DNA of 64,000 nt from an uncultured Porphyromonadaceae bacterium (GTDB taxonomy: Bacteria > Bacteroidota > Bacteroidia > Bacteroidales > Muribaculaceae), in the NCBI GenBank assembly GCA_946553045.1, contig CAMNRO010000003.1:1-64000 (forward strand), in the 5' to 3' direction. The translations under genes were made by a program, and so were the position numbers. Each line of letters opens with the position of its first letter. Position 1 is the stretch's first letter. The notes below the pieces were generated by a model. The model was given only the letters and a program-made list of their open reading frames with translations, did no database searches and was not told the DNA's origin. Shown here one piece after another: positions 9,039-17,877 of the stretch.

Positions 9039-10034
9039 ATGAGCGAAAGCGTAAATATTCGACAACTCAATGAGTTGGTAGCTTCCAAGAGTGATTTTAC
9101 AGCACTTATAACCCGAGGCATGGATCAGACCATTGTCGGTCAGAAACATCTTGTGGAGAGTCTTCTCATTGCCATGCTGGCTAACGGCCACGTGCTTCTC
9201 GAAGGTGTTCCCGGTCTTGCCAAGACTCTTGCAATCAAGACTCTTGCTCAGCTCATCGATGCAAAATACAGCCGAATCCAGTTCACTCCGGACCTCCTTC
9301 CGGCCGACGTCATCGGTACGATGATATATAGCGTTAAGAACGAAACATTCCAGGTTAAAAAAGGCCCTGTTTTCGCTAACTTCGTACTTGCCGATGAAAT
9401 AAACCGTGCTCCTGCAAAAGTGCAGAGCGCCCTTCTCGAAGCTATGCAGGAGCGTCAGGTAACAATCGGTGACAATACATTCCCCCTTGATAAGCCTTTC
9501 CTTGTAATGGCTACACAAAATCCGGTAGAGCAGGAGGGAACATATCCTCTTCCCGAAGCTCAGGTCGACCGATTCCTTATGAAGGTCGTTATCGGATATC
9601 CGTCGAAAGACGAAGAACGTGAGATTATACGTATGAATATCGCTCGAGAACAGCGTCCCGTCGTGCCTCTTCTCCGCCCAGAAGAAGTTATAGAGGCCCA
9701 GAAAGTTGTTGAGCAGATTTATGTCGACGAAAAAATTGAACGATACATTGTCGATATCGTATTCGCGACCCGTACCCCCTCTGAATACGGTCTCGAAGAT
9801 CTCGCCTCATATATTTCATTCGGAGCATCGCCGCGTGCCTCCATATCTCTGGCCCGCGCCGCCCGTGCATATGCTTTCCTGCATCAGCGAGGCTATGTGA
9901 TTCCTGAAGATGTAATTTCAGTATGTCACGACGTTCTCCGTCATCGTATCGGTCTTACATACGAAGCCGAGGCAAACAACTATACAACCGACCAGATTAT
10001 AACCGAAATCCTTGATAAAGTCCAGGTTCCCTGA
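9039..10034 (+). CDS. MoxR-family AAA+ ATPase
   Basis: First gene of the Bat operon; 331 residues. Walker A is GVPGLAKT at about residue 58 and Walker B/DEINR is VLADEINRAPAKVQSALLEAM at about 117-137, followed by sensor motif MATQNPVEQEGTYPLPEAQ. MoxR ATPases act as chaperones that activate or assemble partner proteins with VWA domains; here two VWA proteins (BatA, BatB) are encoded in the same operon. Cytoplasmic. Six bases separate it from the DUF58 gene. Confidence 0.95.
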   Translation: MSESVNIRQLNELVASKSDFTALITRGMDQTIVGQKHLVESLLIAMLANGHVLLEGVPGLAKTLAIKTLAQLIDAKYSRIQFTPDLLPADVIGTMIYSVKNETFQVKKGPVFANFVLADEINRAPAKVQSALLEAMQERQVTIGDNTFPLDKPFLVMATQNPVEQEGTYPLPEAQVDRFLMKVVIGYPSKDEEREIIRMNIAREQRPVVPLLRPEEVIEAQKVVEQIYVDEKIERYIVDIVFATRTPSEYGLEDLASYISFGASPRASISLARAARAYAFLHQRGYVIPEDVISVCHDVLRHRIGLTYEAEANNYTTDQIITEILDKVQVP

Positions 10035-10040
10035 TAAAGT

Positions 10041-10916
10041 ATGGATTCTAATGAACTTATAAAAAAAGTTCGCAAAATAGAGATTAAGACTCGCGGACTG
10101 TCGCAAAATATTTTTGCGGGCGAATATCACTCGGCCTTTAAAGGCCGAGGAATGATGTTCTCGGAGGTGCGTGAGTACCAGTATGGCGATGATATCCGCG
10201 ATATAGACTGGAATGTCACCGCTCGACATAACCATCCATATGTAAAGGTCTACGAAGAAGAACGCGAGCTTACCGTAATGCTGCTTGTCGATGTTTCTGC
10301 AAGCCGTGAATTTGGCGCAGTCGGTGTCGAGAAACGCGAAATGATAGCTGAGATTGCCGCTACAATCGCTTTCTCGGCTATACAGAACAACGATAAGATT
10401 GGTGCTATCTTCTTTAGTGACAGAGTCGAAAAGTTCATCACGCCGAAAAAGGGACGCAAACACATCCTTTTCCTGATTCGCGAACTGCTCGATTTCAAGC
10501 CCGACCATCAGGGAACGAATATCGCAGAAGCCGTCCGTTACTTCAGCGATGCCTTGAAAAGAAGATGCACAATGTTTCTGATTTCAGATTTTATTGATGA
10601 ATCGGACTATCGGAAACCGCTCACTGTCGCAGTCAACCGTCATGATGTGATGGCTATTCAGGTCTATGACAAACGCGACAGCGAATTGCCCAATGTCGGC
10701 CTTATGAGAATACGCGACCTTGAAACCGGCCACACTCAGTGGATTGATACAGGGTCGGCGGCGACTCGGAAGGCATATGGAAAATGGTGGTATAAGCGAC
10801 AACAGTCAATGTCGGAAGCATTGCGAAGCAACCGCGTCGATTATGTCTCTGTGGCAACCGACGAAGATTATGTCAGAGCCTTGATGGGCCTGTTCAAAAA
10901 TAGATCAACAGTATGA
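10041..10916 (+). CDS. DUF58 (VWA-like) protein of the Bat operon
   Basis: A 291-residue protein with the DUF58 hallmark GDDIRDIDWNVTARHNHPYVKVYEEERE at about residues 49-76 and a VWA-like fold after it (MLLVDVSASREFG). DUF58 proteins are regular MoxR partners. No signal peptide or membrane segment is visible. The stop overlaps the next start in ATGA. Exact role in aerotolerance systems is not established. Confidence 0.92.
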   Translation: MDSNELIKKVRKIEIKTRGLSQNIFAGEYHSAFKGRGMMFSEVREYQYGDDIRDIDWNVTARHNHPYVKVYEEERELTVMLLVDVSASREFGAVGVEKREMIAEIAATIAFSAIQNNDKIGAIFFSDRVEKFITPKKGRKHILFLIRELLDFKPDHQGTNIAEAVRYFSDALKRRCTMFLISDFIDESDYRKPLTVAVNRHDVMAIQVYDKRDSELPNVGLMRIRDLETGHTQWIDTGSAATRKAYGKWWYKRQQSMSEALRSNRVDYVSVATDEDYVRALMGLFKNRSTV

Positions 10917-11917
10917 AACTCCATCTGAAATGTTTTGCAGCGGCCGTTCTTGGTTTAGGTAGTATCGCCGTTCAGGCTCAGCAGGTTTCTGTAAAAGCCG
11001 CAGTCGACAGTATCGACCTAGTCATGGGCGACCGCGCGCATATAACCGTATGTGTTGATGTTCCCTCTCAATTGGAATCGTCGGTGCAACTGGTGGATTT
11101 CCCCGTACTCACACCCGGTGCCGAGTATATTCCATTTCATGGTGTTGATGTTGTAGCCTCCGACAGCACAACTACAAGGACCGAGACCGGTGTACGCTAT
11201 GATTTCGACTTTACGATTCAGGCATTCGACCCGGGCACAATCAGCATTCCTCCTTTTGCTGTTGTTCCGGCTCAGGGAGCTGACACCGTAAAATCAACTG
11301 TCATAGCGCTCAAGGTGGCTCCGGTCGATGTTGATTCTCTTGAGACAATCAATCCGATGGCGAGCATTGCTAATCCGGCTGTCAAATGGTATGATTACAT
11401 ACCCGACTGGCTGCTCTGGACTTTCCTCGCCCTTGTTCTGGTTGCGGCCGGAGTGGCGGCTTTCATTTTGTTGAGAAAGCGCAAGATAGCGATAGAAGAA
11501 AGCAAGTCTGTTCCTGTGCCGCCTTATGATTTGGCAAAACTCCGTCTTGAGAAGCTTCGTTCGCGCAATCTTGCTGAAAGCGGTCATGAAAAAGAATATT
11601 ATACCGAATTGGTCGATATTCTCCGTCAGTATCTTCAGGGCCGTTTTGGCATCAATGCTATGGAAATGACCTCGTCGCAGATTGTGCGTGCACTGCGTTC
11701 AAATCCGGAGACACGCATGACAGCCGACGAAATGCGAGGTGTACTTTCTGTCGCAGACTTTGTGAAGTTCGCTAAAGTAAGGCCTTTGCCCGATGACAAT
11801 GTGAAAGCGTTCAACCGTGCCACCAATTTTGTCGATTCGACAAAGCCCGCACCAGAACCAGATCCGGAGACGGCTTCAGATATGCCGGCTAAACCCACCG
11901 ATAAAACAAGCAAATAA
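10913..11917 (+). CDS. BatD-like single-pass membrane protein
   Basis: A 334-residue protein: signal peptide (about 1-22), an extracytoplasmic beta-rich domain (about 25-155) resembling the first domain of BatD, a membrane helix (about 168-190, WLLWTFLALVLVAAGVAAFI) and a cytoplasmic part with a basic start and a Pro/Glu-rich tail. The segment EYYTELVDILRQYLQGRFGI resembles the cytoplasmic helix region of the larger BatD encoded downstream, so the operon may hold a short and a long paralogue. ATGA overlap with the DUF58 gene. Confidence 0.8.
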   Translation: MKLHLKCFAAAVLGLGSIAVQAQQVSVKAAVDSIDLVMGDRAHITVCVDVPSQLESSVQLVDFPVLTPGAEYIPFHGVDVVASDSTTTRTETGVRYDFDFTIQAFDPGTISIPPFAVVPAQGADTVKSTVIALKVAPVDVDSLETINPMASIANPAVKWYDYIPDWLLWTFLALVLVAAGVAAFILLRKRKIAIEESKSVPVPPYDLAKLRLEKLRSRNLAESGHEKEYYTELVDILRQYLQGRFGINAMEMTSSQIVRALRSNPETRMTADEMRGVLSVADFVKFAKVRPLPDDNVKAFNRATNFVDSTKPAPEPDPETASDMPAKPTDKTSK

Positions 11918-11925
11918 CAATACAA

Positions 11926-12912
11926 ATGCATTTTGCACATCCTCATATCCTTTGGCTTTTGCTGCTTCTTATACCGCTGACAGTGTGGTATGTGTTGAAA
12001 CAGCGGAATCTTCATGCGACAATGGCTTTGTCGTCGGCATCGGCATTCAAGGCTTTGCCTCGCACATGGAAACAATATCTTAGGCATCTTCTCTTCTTGC
12101 TTAGACTCGCTACGGTAGCATGTGTAATCATCGTGCTCGCCCGCCCTCAGACCCGCGACAGTTGGCGTACGACTTCTACGGAGGGTACTGATATAGTTCT
12201 GGCACTCGACGTATCTTCATCAATGCTCGCACGCGATTTTGAACCGGATCGTTTCGGCGCCGCCAAAGAGGTGGCTGCCAGATTTATTTCCGGACGCGAG
12301 GCCGACAATATCGGCGTCGTGGTTTTTGCAGGAGAGAGTCTAACGGGCGTTCCCATGACTGTCGACCGCGCCCAACTGCTGTCTTATCTGCAGAATCTGA
12401 GCATGAACATACTCGAAGACGGAACTGCCATTGGCGACGGTATCGCGACGGCACTCAACCGCCTCAAAGAGGGAAAGGCCAAAAGCAAGAGCATAATTCT
12501 GCTTACAGACGGTTCGAATAATACCGGTGTAATAGCGCCTGTGACTGCGTCGGAGGTAGCCAAAGAGTTGGGTGTCAAAATCTATACAATAGGTATCGGA
12601 ACAAACGGGAATGCCCCGTACCCGGTCCAGACTCTGACCGGCCGTATCGAATTCCAGCCTCAGCCGGTTGTAATCGACGAGGCCACCCTCCGAACCGTGG
12701 CAGAGAGTACCGGCGGCAAATATTTCCGTGCTACCGGCAACCGTGTGCTTGAAGAGGTTTTCTCAGAAATCGATGCACTTGAGAAGACGCAGATGGACGT
12801 GCGTCATTTTTCGCATACTGAAGACAACTACATATTGTGGGCGTGGCTGGCTTTCGGCTTCTTTGCTTTAGAGCTTTTGCTCCGCTATACAGTTCTTCGT
12901 TCAATTCCTTAG
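11926..12912 (+). CDS. batA: BatA, VWA-domain membrane protein
   Basis: 328 residues: two N-terminal hydrophobic segments (about 8-25 and 57-75), a VWA domain (about 88-285) with the metal-ion-dependent adhesion motif DVSSSMLARD and LLTDGSNNTG, and a C-terminal membrane helix. BatA is part of the Bacteroides aerotolerance set; oxidative-stress tolerance was reported genetically for Bacteroides bat genes, while the mechanism remains unsettled. It sits between the BatD-like gene and batB with gaps of 8-9 bases. Confidence 0.93.
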   Translation: MHFAHPHILWLLLLLIPLTVWYVLKQRNLHATMALSSASAFKALPRTWKQYLRHLLFLLRLATVACVIIVLARPQTRDSWRTTSTEGTDIVLALDVSSSMLARDFEPDRFGAAKEVAARFISGREADNIGVVVFAGESLTGVPMTVDRAQLLSYLQNLSMNILEDGTAIGDGIATALNRLKEGKAKSKSIILLTDGSNNTGVIAPVTASEVAKELGVKIYTIGIGTNGNAPYPVQTLTGRIEFQPQPVVIDEATLRTVAESTGGKYFRATGNRVLEEVFSEIDALEKTQMDVRHFSHTEDNYILWAWLAFGFFALELLLRYTVLRSIP

Positions 12913-12921
12913 GATATACTC

Positions 12922-13947
12922 ATGTTTGATTTCGCAAATCCTACATATCTTTATTTGCTGGCTTCGGTGCCCGTGGCAGTGTTGCTTTTTATGGCGGCAC
13001 GCGCATCTCGCCGCGCAAAACTGCGCCGATTTGGCCGTATGGCGTCGATTGAGCATCTGATGCCCGATACATCGCGTTATACACCTGCAGTGAAACTGAC
13101 ACTACAGATGATAGCCCTTGCAGCACTTGTAATTGTACTTGCCCGCCCGAGAGCCGGAGCAAAGGAGCAGCAAGAAGTTTCTGCAGGCATTGAGGTGATG
13201 ATTGCTTTTGACGTTTCCAATTCAATGCTTGCATCATCTACCGACCGACCGGATGGCGTTTCGCGTCTTGACCGAGCTCGTTTATTACTCGAAAAATTAG
13301 TAGACCGTCTTGACAATGACAAGGTCGGGCTCGTAGTTTTCGCCGGTCAGTCTAAAATGCAGCTCCCTCTTACAAGCGATTTCTATACTGCCAAAATGTA
13401 TCTCAACGAGCTTTCGCCCAATCAGATTTCATATCAGGGCACCTCTATTTCGAGTGCTATCAAAATGGCTATGAACGGTTTTTCTCCGGCAGAGGACATG
13501 CATAAGGCAATAATCCTTATTACCGACGCCGAAGACCATGAAGGCGAGGCTATTGAGACTGCAAAACTTGCAGCCGAAAATGATATTCAGATTGATGTGA
13601 TTGGACTCGGAACACCCGGCGGTAACATTTTGCCTGGCTTTGCCGACAATGAGGGCCGTCAAGTTGTAACAAAACTGAACGAGGAACTCGCCAATAAAAT
13701 TGCGGAGGCTGGCGATGGCATTTACGTCAACGGAGCCTCGCCTTCGGCGTTGTCGGACCTCAGCGACCAGCTTGATAAGTTGCAGAAATCGGAATTCCGT
13801 TCGGTATCATATAAGGCCGGAGCAGAGCAGTTTCCCACTTTCGCAGCAATCGCATTGATATTCCTTCTGATTGATATATTTGTAGTTGACCGCAAAATCA
13901 GCTGGTTGCGTGGCATTAATTTCTTTACGAAGGAGGATACGAAATGA
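12922..13947 (+). CDS. batB: BatB, VWA-domain membrane protein
   Basis: 341 residues with the same plan as BatA: two N-terminal membrane helices, a VWA domain with MIDAS motif DVSNSMLASS and ILITDAEDHEG, and a C-terminal membrane segment (about 308-325). BatA and BatB are paralogues and probably assemble together in the inner membrane facing the periplasm (inference from the family). Overlaps batC by four bases (ATGA). Confidence 0.93.
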   Translation: MFDFANPTYLYLLASVPVAVLLFMAARASRRAKLRRFGRMASIEHLMPDTSRYTPAVKLTLQMIALAALVIVLARPRAGAKEQQEVSAGIEVMIAFDVSNSMLASSTDRPDGVSRLDRARLLLEKLVDRLDNDKVGLVVFAGQSKMQLPLTSDFYTAKMYLNELSPNQISYQGTSISSAIKMAMNGFSPAEDMHKAIILITDAEDHEGEAIETAKLAAENDIQIDVIGLGTPGGNILPGFADNEGRQVVTKLNEELANKIAEAGDGIYVNGASPSALSDLSDQLDKLQKSEFRSVSYKAGAEQFPTFAAIALIFLLIDIFVVDRKISWLRGINFFTKEDTK

Positions 13948-14768
13948 AAAAGACGATAGTATCTGTATGCATTATGGCTGGTCTGGCATTTTCAATGTCG
14001 GCTCAGCTTGCAATGCCCGACGCTGCTTTGCAAGAGCCAGCTTCGGCCGACAGCATTTCTGCGCCTCAGGCAGAGGAGGCGGTTCAGTCTCGTTATTATA
14101 CGCCGTCCAAATCCTATAAGGCCGAACGAAACAGTATTCGCCGAGGCAATAAGTTTTTTAAGGAGGATAAGTTTTATGAGGCTCTGGAAGCTTATGATGA
14201 TGCTCTTAAAGAAAACGGAAGTTCAATCCGTGGCAGATATAACAAAGCTGTAACCCTTCTTCAGTTGCAGAACGAAGATAACAAAGGCACATCCGCAGAC
14301 CCGCGTGTTCAGGCGGCCGGTATTTTCAACGAACTTCTTTCCGACGCAAAACAATTCGATAAGGATATCGCCGAACTTTCGTATTACAATCTTGGCAATA
14401 TGGCGTTCAATGATGCTCAATATGACCAAAGCATTGAATGCTATAAGAGCGCTCTACGTATAAACCCTGACAACATGGAGGCCCGTGAGAACCTAAGACT
14501 TGCCCAGCTCAAAAAACAGGAGCAAGAGCAGGACAAAGGCAATCAGGACCAGCAGGAGGAAGAACAACAACAAGAAGAGCAGCAACAACAGCAGCAACAA
14601 CAGAATCAGGAAGAACAGCAACCTCAGCAACAGGAGCAGAAACCGATGACAAACTCTGCCCAACAGATACTGCAGACAATGCAGAATAAGGAAAATGCAA
14701 CCAGAAAGAAAGTCCAGGCTAAGGAAGAGCCCGCAACAGGACGTCCACAGCCGGAAAAACCCTGGTAA
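13944..14768 (+). CDS. batC: BatC, exported TPR protein with Gln-rich segment
   Basis: 274 residues: signal peptide (about 1-20), TPR repeats (about 60-190; YNLGNMAFNDAQYDQSIECYKSALRINPDN), then a low-complexity Gln/Glu tract at about 190-230 and a basic tail. The Gln tract is encoded by CAA/CAG-rich DNA near 14512-14645, which may be length-variable between strains. BatC-type TPR proteins probably join BatB and BatE in a periplasmic complex. Starts inside the end of batB. Confidence 0.92.
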   Translation: MKKTIVSVCIMAGLAFSMSAQLAMPDAALQEPASADSISAPQAEEAVQSRYYTPSKSYKAERNSIRRGNKFFKEDKFYEALEAYDDALKENGSSIRGRYNKAVTLLQLQNEDNKGTSADPRVQAAGIFNELLSDAKQFDKDIAELSYYNLGNMAFNDAQYDQSIECYKSALRINPDNMEARENLRLAQLKKQEQEQDKGNQDQQEEEQQQEEQQQQQQQQNQEEQQPQQQEQKPMTNSAQQILQTMQNKENATRKKVQAKEEPATGRPQPEKPW

Positions 14769-14783
14769 TAAAAAGTCTTGACT

Positions 14784-16595
14784 ATGCAAAAACGTTTCCT
14801 ATTTATACTACTGCTAATCGCCACAGCATTCTCTGTTGTGGCCCAACAACCGTCTTTTTCGCTTGTTCAGCCGCGCAATGTTGTTGAAGGCCGTAATTTC
14901 AGACTAACTTTTCGCCTGAGCGACGGTGAGGCCAATCCTCCCTCCGCGCCCGAACTCGATGGTTGTACGCTGCTTTATGGTCCGGCTACATCTACAATGC
15001 AGAGCACACAGATAGTCAATGGCCGTATGAGTTCGTCGTCATCGATAGACTATTCATTCACCTATCGTGCGGACAAGGCCGGCACCGTCTCTGTGCCGAC
15101 AGTAACGGTGCAGTGTAACGGCAAAGCGCTTAGTTCGCGCGCGGCTACATTCCAGATACTGCCCCCTGACCGTAATTCCTCGCCACAGAGTGGCGGTCAT
15201 CGGCAGCCAGATGATGTGACTCCGGCAGGAACATCGGCGCAGATTTCGGCCGACGACCTGCTTGTCAGAGTGTTTTTCTCAAAAAACTCCGTTTATGAAC
15301 AGGAGCCTGTCGTGGCAACCATAAAGGTTTATACCAAATACGACATAAGTTCGTTCATGGTGACAACCCAGCCGGTCTTCGAGGGATTTCTGACAGAAGA
15401 GCTGCCTGTCAATCTTGAAACTTCGATAGAGCACTATAATGGTCAGAACTATCATACAGCAGTGCTTAAGCGTCTGTTGCTTTATCCTCAGAAAGCAGGT
15501 ACACTTTCTGTAAATTCAGGAAAATACGATGTTACCATTGTGCAGTATGAGCAAGTCAATATGGGCTTTTTCGGCACTGCAAGCCGTCCGATAGAACGGA
15601 ATGTGACGACATCATCTAATGCCGCGACTCTGCAGGTGAAAGCCCTGCCACAACCTCAGCCTGCGAATTTCTGCGGTGCTGTAGGCTCATTCTCGGTTCA
15701 GACCATGCTTGAACCGGAACTCATGCGAACCAACGAGGCCTCAACATATTCATACATCGTGAAAGGAACCGGCAATATAAAGTTCCTTACCCCTCCCACT
15801 GTAGAATTTCCTGCCGGAATTGATACATATACGCCCAAAACCGATATTTCTGCCAGCCTGATTGGTGGCGGCACCAACATGAGCGGTACTTTCAGAACCG
15901 ATTATACTATTGTGCCTCAGGAAGTAGGCAATTTTGTGATAAAAGGTGTTCCGTTTGTATATTTCGACATAGAAAGCGGGGCGTACAAAACAGCCGAGGT
16001 ATCCGACATGCCAATTAAAGTGCTTCGAGGCAATGGTAATGCTCCCGCCGTATCTCAGACTGATATCGATGAAACAATCGACGATATCCTTCATATACGA
16101 CGTTCAGATGCCTCCCGTCAGGCTGCCGAAATACACTACACGTTCCGTTCACCGGTGTATTGGTCGCTATATATATTGGCTTTAGTCGCATTGGTTGGCA
16201 TTCTTTTTGTTTATCGCCGCAATATCCGTCTTGAGGCCGATGTCGCTGGGCGTCGTCTTGCCAAAGCCGGTCGGGTAGCATCAAAACGTCTTAAAGAATC
16301 AAAGACATATCTTGATAGCCGCAAGAACGATTTGTTCTATGCCGCTCTTGCCAAAGCCCTCTGGGGATATATAAGCGACAAACTGTCAATCGCCCCCTCG
16401 CAGCTTACCCGCGACAATGTTGCCGACAAACTGGCTGCTTATGGTCTTGGCAAAGAAGCTACCGCCGAAGTGCTCGATGTTCTTGACCGTTGCGAGATGG
16501 CTCGCTTCACGCCAAATGACTCCGATACGGAAGCCTCAGATATTTATTCAAAAGCGGAAAGCGCTATTAAAAGCATTGAAGACGTAAAGAAATGA
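14784..16595 (+). CDS. batD: BatD, oxygen-tolerance membrane protein
   Basis: 603 residues: signal peptide, a long beta-rich extracytoplasmic region (about 25-440), one membrane helix (about 457-475; YWSLYILALVALVGILFVY) and a cytoplasmic helical domain with LFYAALAKALWGYISDKLSI. This matches the BatD family, the largest Bat protein. The ATG at 14784 is preferred over a TTG six bases upstream. The stop overlaps the batE start (ATGA). Confidence 0.92.
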   Translation: MQKRFLFILLLIATAFSVVAQQPSFSLVQPRNVVEGRNFRLTFRLSDGEANPPSAPELDGCTLLYGPATSTMQSTQIVNGRMSSSSSIDYSFTYRADKAGTVSVPTVTVQCNGKALSSRAATFQILPPDRNSSPQSGGHRQPDDVTPAGTSAQISADDLLVRVFFSKNSVYEQEPVVATIKVYTKYDISSFMVTTQPVFEGFLTEELPVNLETSIEHYNGQNYHTAVLKRLLLYPQKAGTLSVNSGKYDVTIVQYEQVNMGFFGTASRPIERNVTTSSNAATLQVKALPQPQPANFCGAVGSFSVQTMLEPELMRTNEASTYSYIVKGTGNIKFLTPPTVEFPAGIDTYTPKTDISASLIGGGTNMSGTFRTDYTIVPQEVGNFVIKGVPFVYFDIESGAYKTAEVSDMPIKVLRGNGNAPAVSQTDIDETIDDILHIRRSDASRQAAEIHYTFRSPVYWSLYILALVALVGILFVYRRNIRLEADVAGRRLAKAGRVASKRLKESKTYLDSRKNDLFYAALAKALWGYISDKLSIAPSQLTRDNVADKLAAYGLGKEATAEVLDVLDRCEMARFTPNDSDTEASDIYSKAESAIKSIEDVKK

Positions 16596-17365
16596 GAAAG
16601 ATATTGTTCATAATACTTCTTTTTGCCGCTTTCGGCGCCAAGGCGATGACATTGGCCGAACAGGCCGACAGCGCCTATAATAAGGATGACTACCGTCTGG
16701 CTATAGAATTATATCAGCAATCACTCAGCCGAGACGGTGTGAGCGCTGACGTTTACTATAATCTTGGTAACGCCTACTATCGCAGCGATAAGACCGGTCT
16801 GGCCGTAGTCTGCTATGAACGAGCTTTGAAACTCGACCCTACAGATGGCGATGCGCGTGCAAATCTTGAGTTCGTGCGTTCACGTATCCAGGACCGTCCG
16901 GAAGACGACTCGGCGTTTCTTGCCAACCTGCACAATTCTCTTCTCGGCTCAATGACGTCTAACGCCTGGGCATGGACGGCATTTGCTATGTTCTTGCTGT
17001 TGTTGTCTGCTTCGGCGTTATATATATTTTCGAGCCGGGTTGTGATGAGAAAAACAGGTTTCTTCAGTGGTATTGTTCTTGTGTTTTTGTTCGGGTACTC
17101 GCTCTACATTGCATGGGAGAGTTACTCGTATGCAAATTCACACGAAGAGGCTGTTGTCACGGCTCCGTCTACCCAACTCAGCTCCGCCCCCCGCGCAGCC
17201 CGCAGTTCAACCGACAAAGTTGTGACTATTCATGAAGGAACGAAGGTGGAAATAATAGACTCCATTGCCACACCAGACGATCCGGTCTCTCCGAAGTGGT
17301 ATAACGTCAAAATCAACAACAGCACCAAGGCATGGTTGCGAGCGTCGGACGTAGAAAGAATTTAA
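16592..17365 (+). CDS. batE: BatE, TPR protein with SH3-like C terminus
   Basis: 257 residues: signal peptide (about 1-18), two or three TPRs (about 22-105; YYNLGNAYYRSDKTGLAVVC), two hydrophobic helices (about 120-180) and a C-terminal bacterial SH3-like domain (about 205-257; VVTIHEGTKVEIIDS...WYNVKINNSTKAWLRASDVE). SH3b domains often bind cell-wall or peptide ligands. It is the last gene of an eight-gene unit in which neighbours overlap or are at most 15 bases apart. Confidence 0.92.
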   Translation: MRKILFIILLFAAFGAKAMTLAEQADSAYNKDDYRLAIELYQQSLSRDGVSADVYYNLGNAYYRSDKTGLAVVCYERALKLDPTDGDARANLEFVRSRIQDRPEDDSAFLANLHNSLLGSMTSNAWAWTAFAMFLLLLSASALYIFSSRVVMRKTGFFSGIVLVFLFGYSLYIAWESYSYANSHEEAVVTAPSTQLSSAPRAARSSTDKVVTIHEGTKVEIIDSIATPDDPVSPKWYNVKINNSTKAWLRASDVERI

Positions 17366-17373
17366 TACACGTC

Positions 17374-17404
17374 TAAAGCTTGTAGATTAGCTCTTTAAAG
17401 CTTG
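17374..17404. repeat. Short direct repeat downstream of batE
   Basis: TAAAGCTTG occurs at 17374-17382 and again at 17396-17404, 22 bases apart, about two helical turns. It could be a binding site near the promoter of the next gene, or chance. Confidence 0.35.
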
Positions 17405-17451
17405 ATTTGGCAATAATATGTTGTAAAACATATATATATTTCCCTTTTTTG

Positions 17452-17483
17452 TTTGTTTAATTGGAAAAATGACATTAATTTAG
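17452..17483 (+). promoter_or_regulatory. Probable promoter of the 85-residue DNA-binding protein
   Basis: TTTG at 17452-17455 and TAATTTAG at 17476-17483, 20 bases apart; one mismatch in the -7 box. The expected start of transcription lies about 43 bases before the ATG at 17531. Confidence 0.6.
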
Positions 17484-17530
17484 CAATCATCAAAGACAAA
17501 AAACAGATACTAACCCTAACATACCCGAAT

Positions 17531-17788
17531 ATGACCAAGACAATCACCTTCAACGAACTCCGTCGTCTCAAAGACCGCCTTCCCGACGGATCGATGCATC
17601 AGATTGCAGACAGGCTCAACACCACTGTTCAGACCGTACGCAACTATTTCGGTGGAAGTAACTATGATTTCGGCAAGAACTGTGGTGTCCACATTGAACC
17701 GGGTCCTGACGGCGGCATCGTAGTGCTTGATGACAGCACAATTTACGACATGGCCGTTGAAATCCTCCAGAGCCAAGAAGAACAATAA
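17531..17788 (+). CDS. Small HTH-type DNA-binding protein
   Basis: 85 residues. Residues 8-45 read as a helix-turn-helix (LRRLKDRLPDGSMHQIADRLNTTVQTVRNYF style, with the turn at RLNTT), followed by a Gly/Asp-rich strand region and a short C-terminal helix. The reading frame is open further upstream, but the ATG at 17531 is chosen because the promoter at 17452-17483 leaves no room for the longer form. Function and targets unknown; a strong terminator follows, so it is a single-gene unit. Confidence 0.8.
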   Translation: MTKTITFNELRRLKDRLPDGSMHQIADRLNTTVQTVRNYFGGSNYDFGKNCGVHIEPGPDGGIVVLDDSTIYDMAVEILQSQEEQ

Positions 17789-17815
17789 TCGGTAAAACAA
17801 CAATCGAAAAAATGG

Positions 17816-17863
17816 AACCGGAGCAGGGTAGCGCAAAGCATGCCTGATGCTCCGGTTTTGTTT
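17816..17863 (+). terminator. Terminator after the small HTH gene
   Basis: AACCGGAGCA at 17816-17825 pairs with TGCTCCGGTT at 17848-17857, followed by TTTTGTTTA. An inner CAGG/CCTG pair extends the stem. Confidence 0.82.
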
Positions 17864-17877
17864 ATTCCCCGACAATC

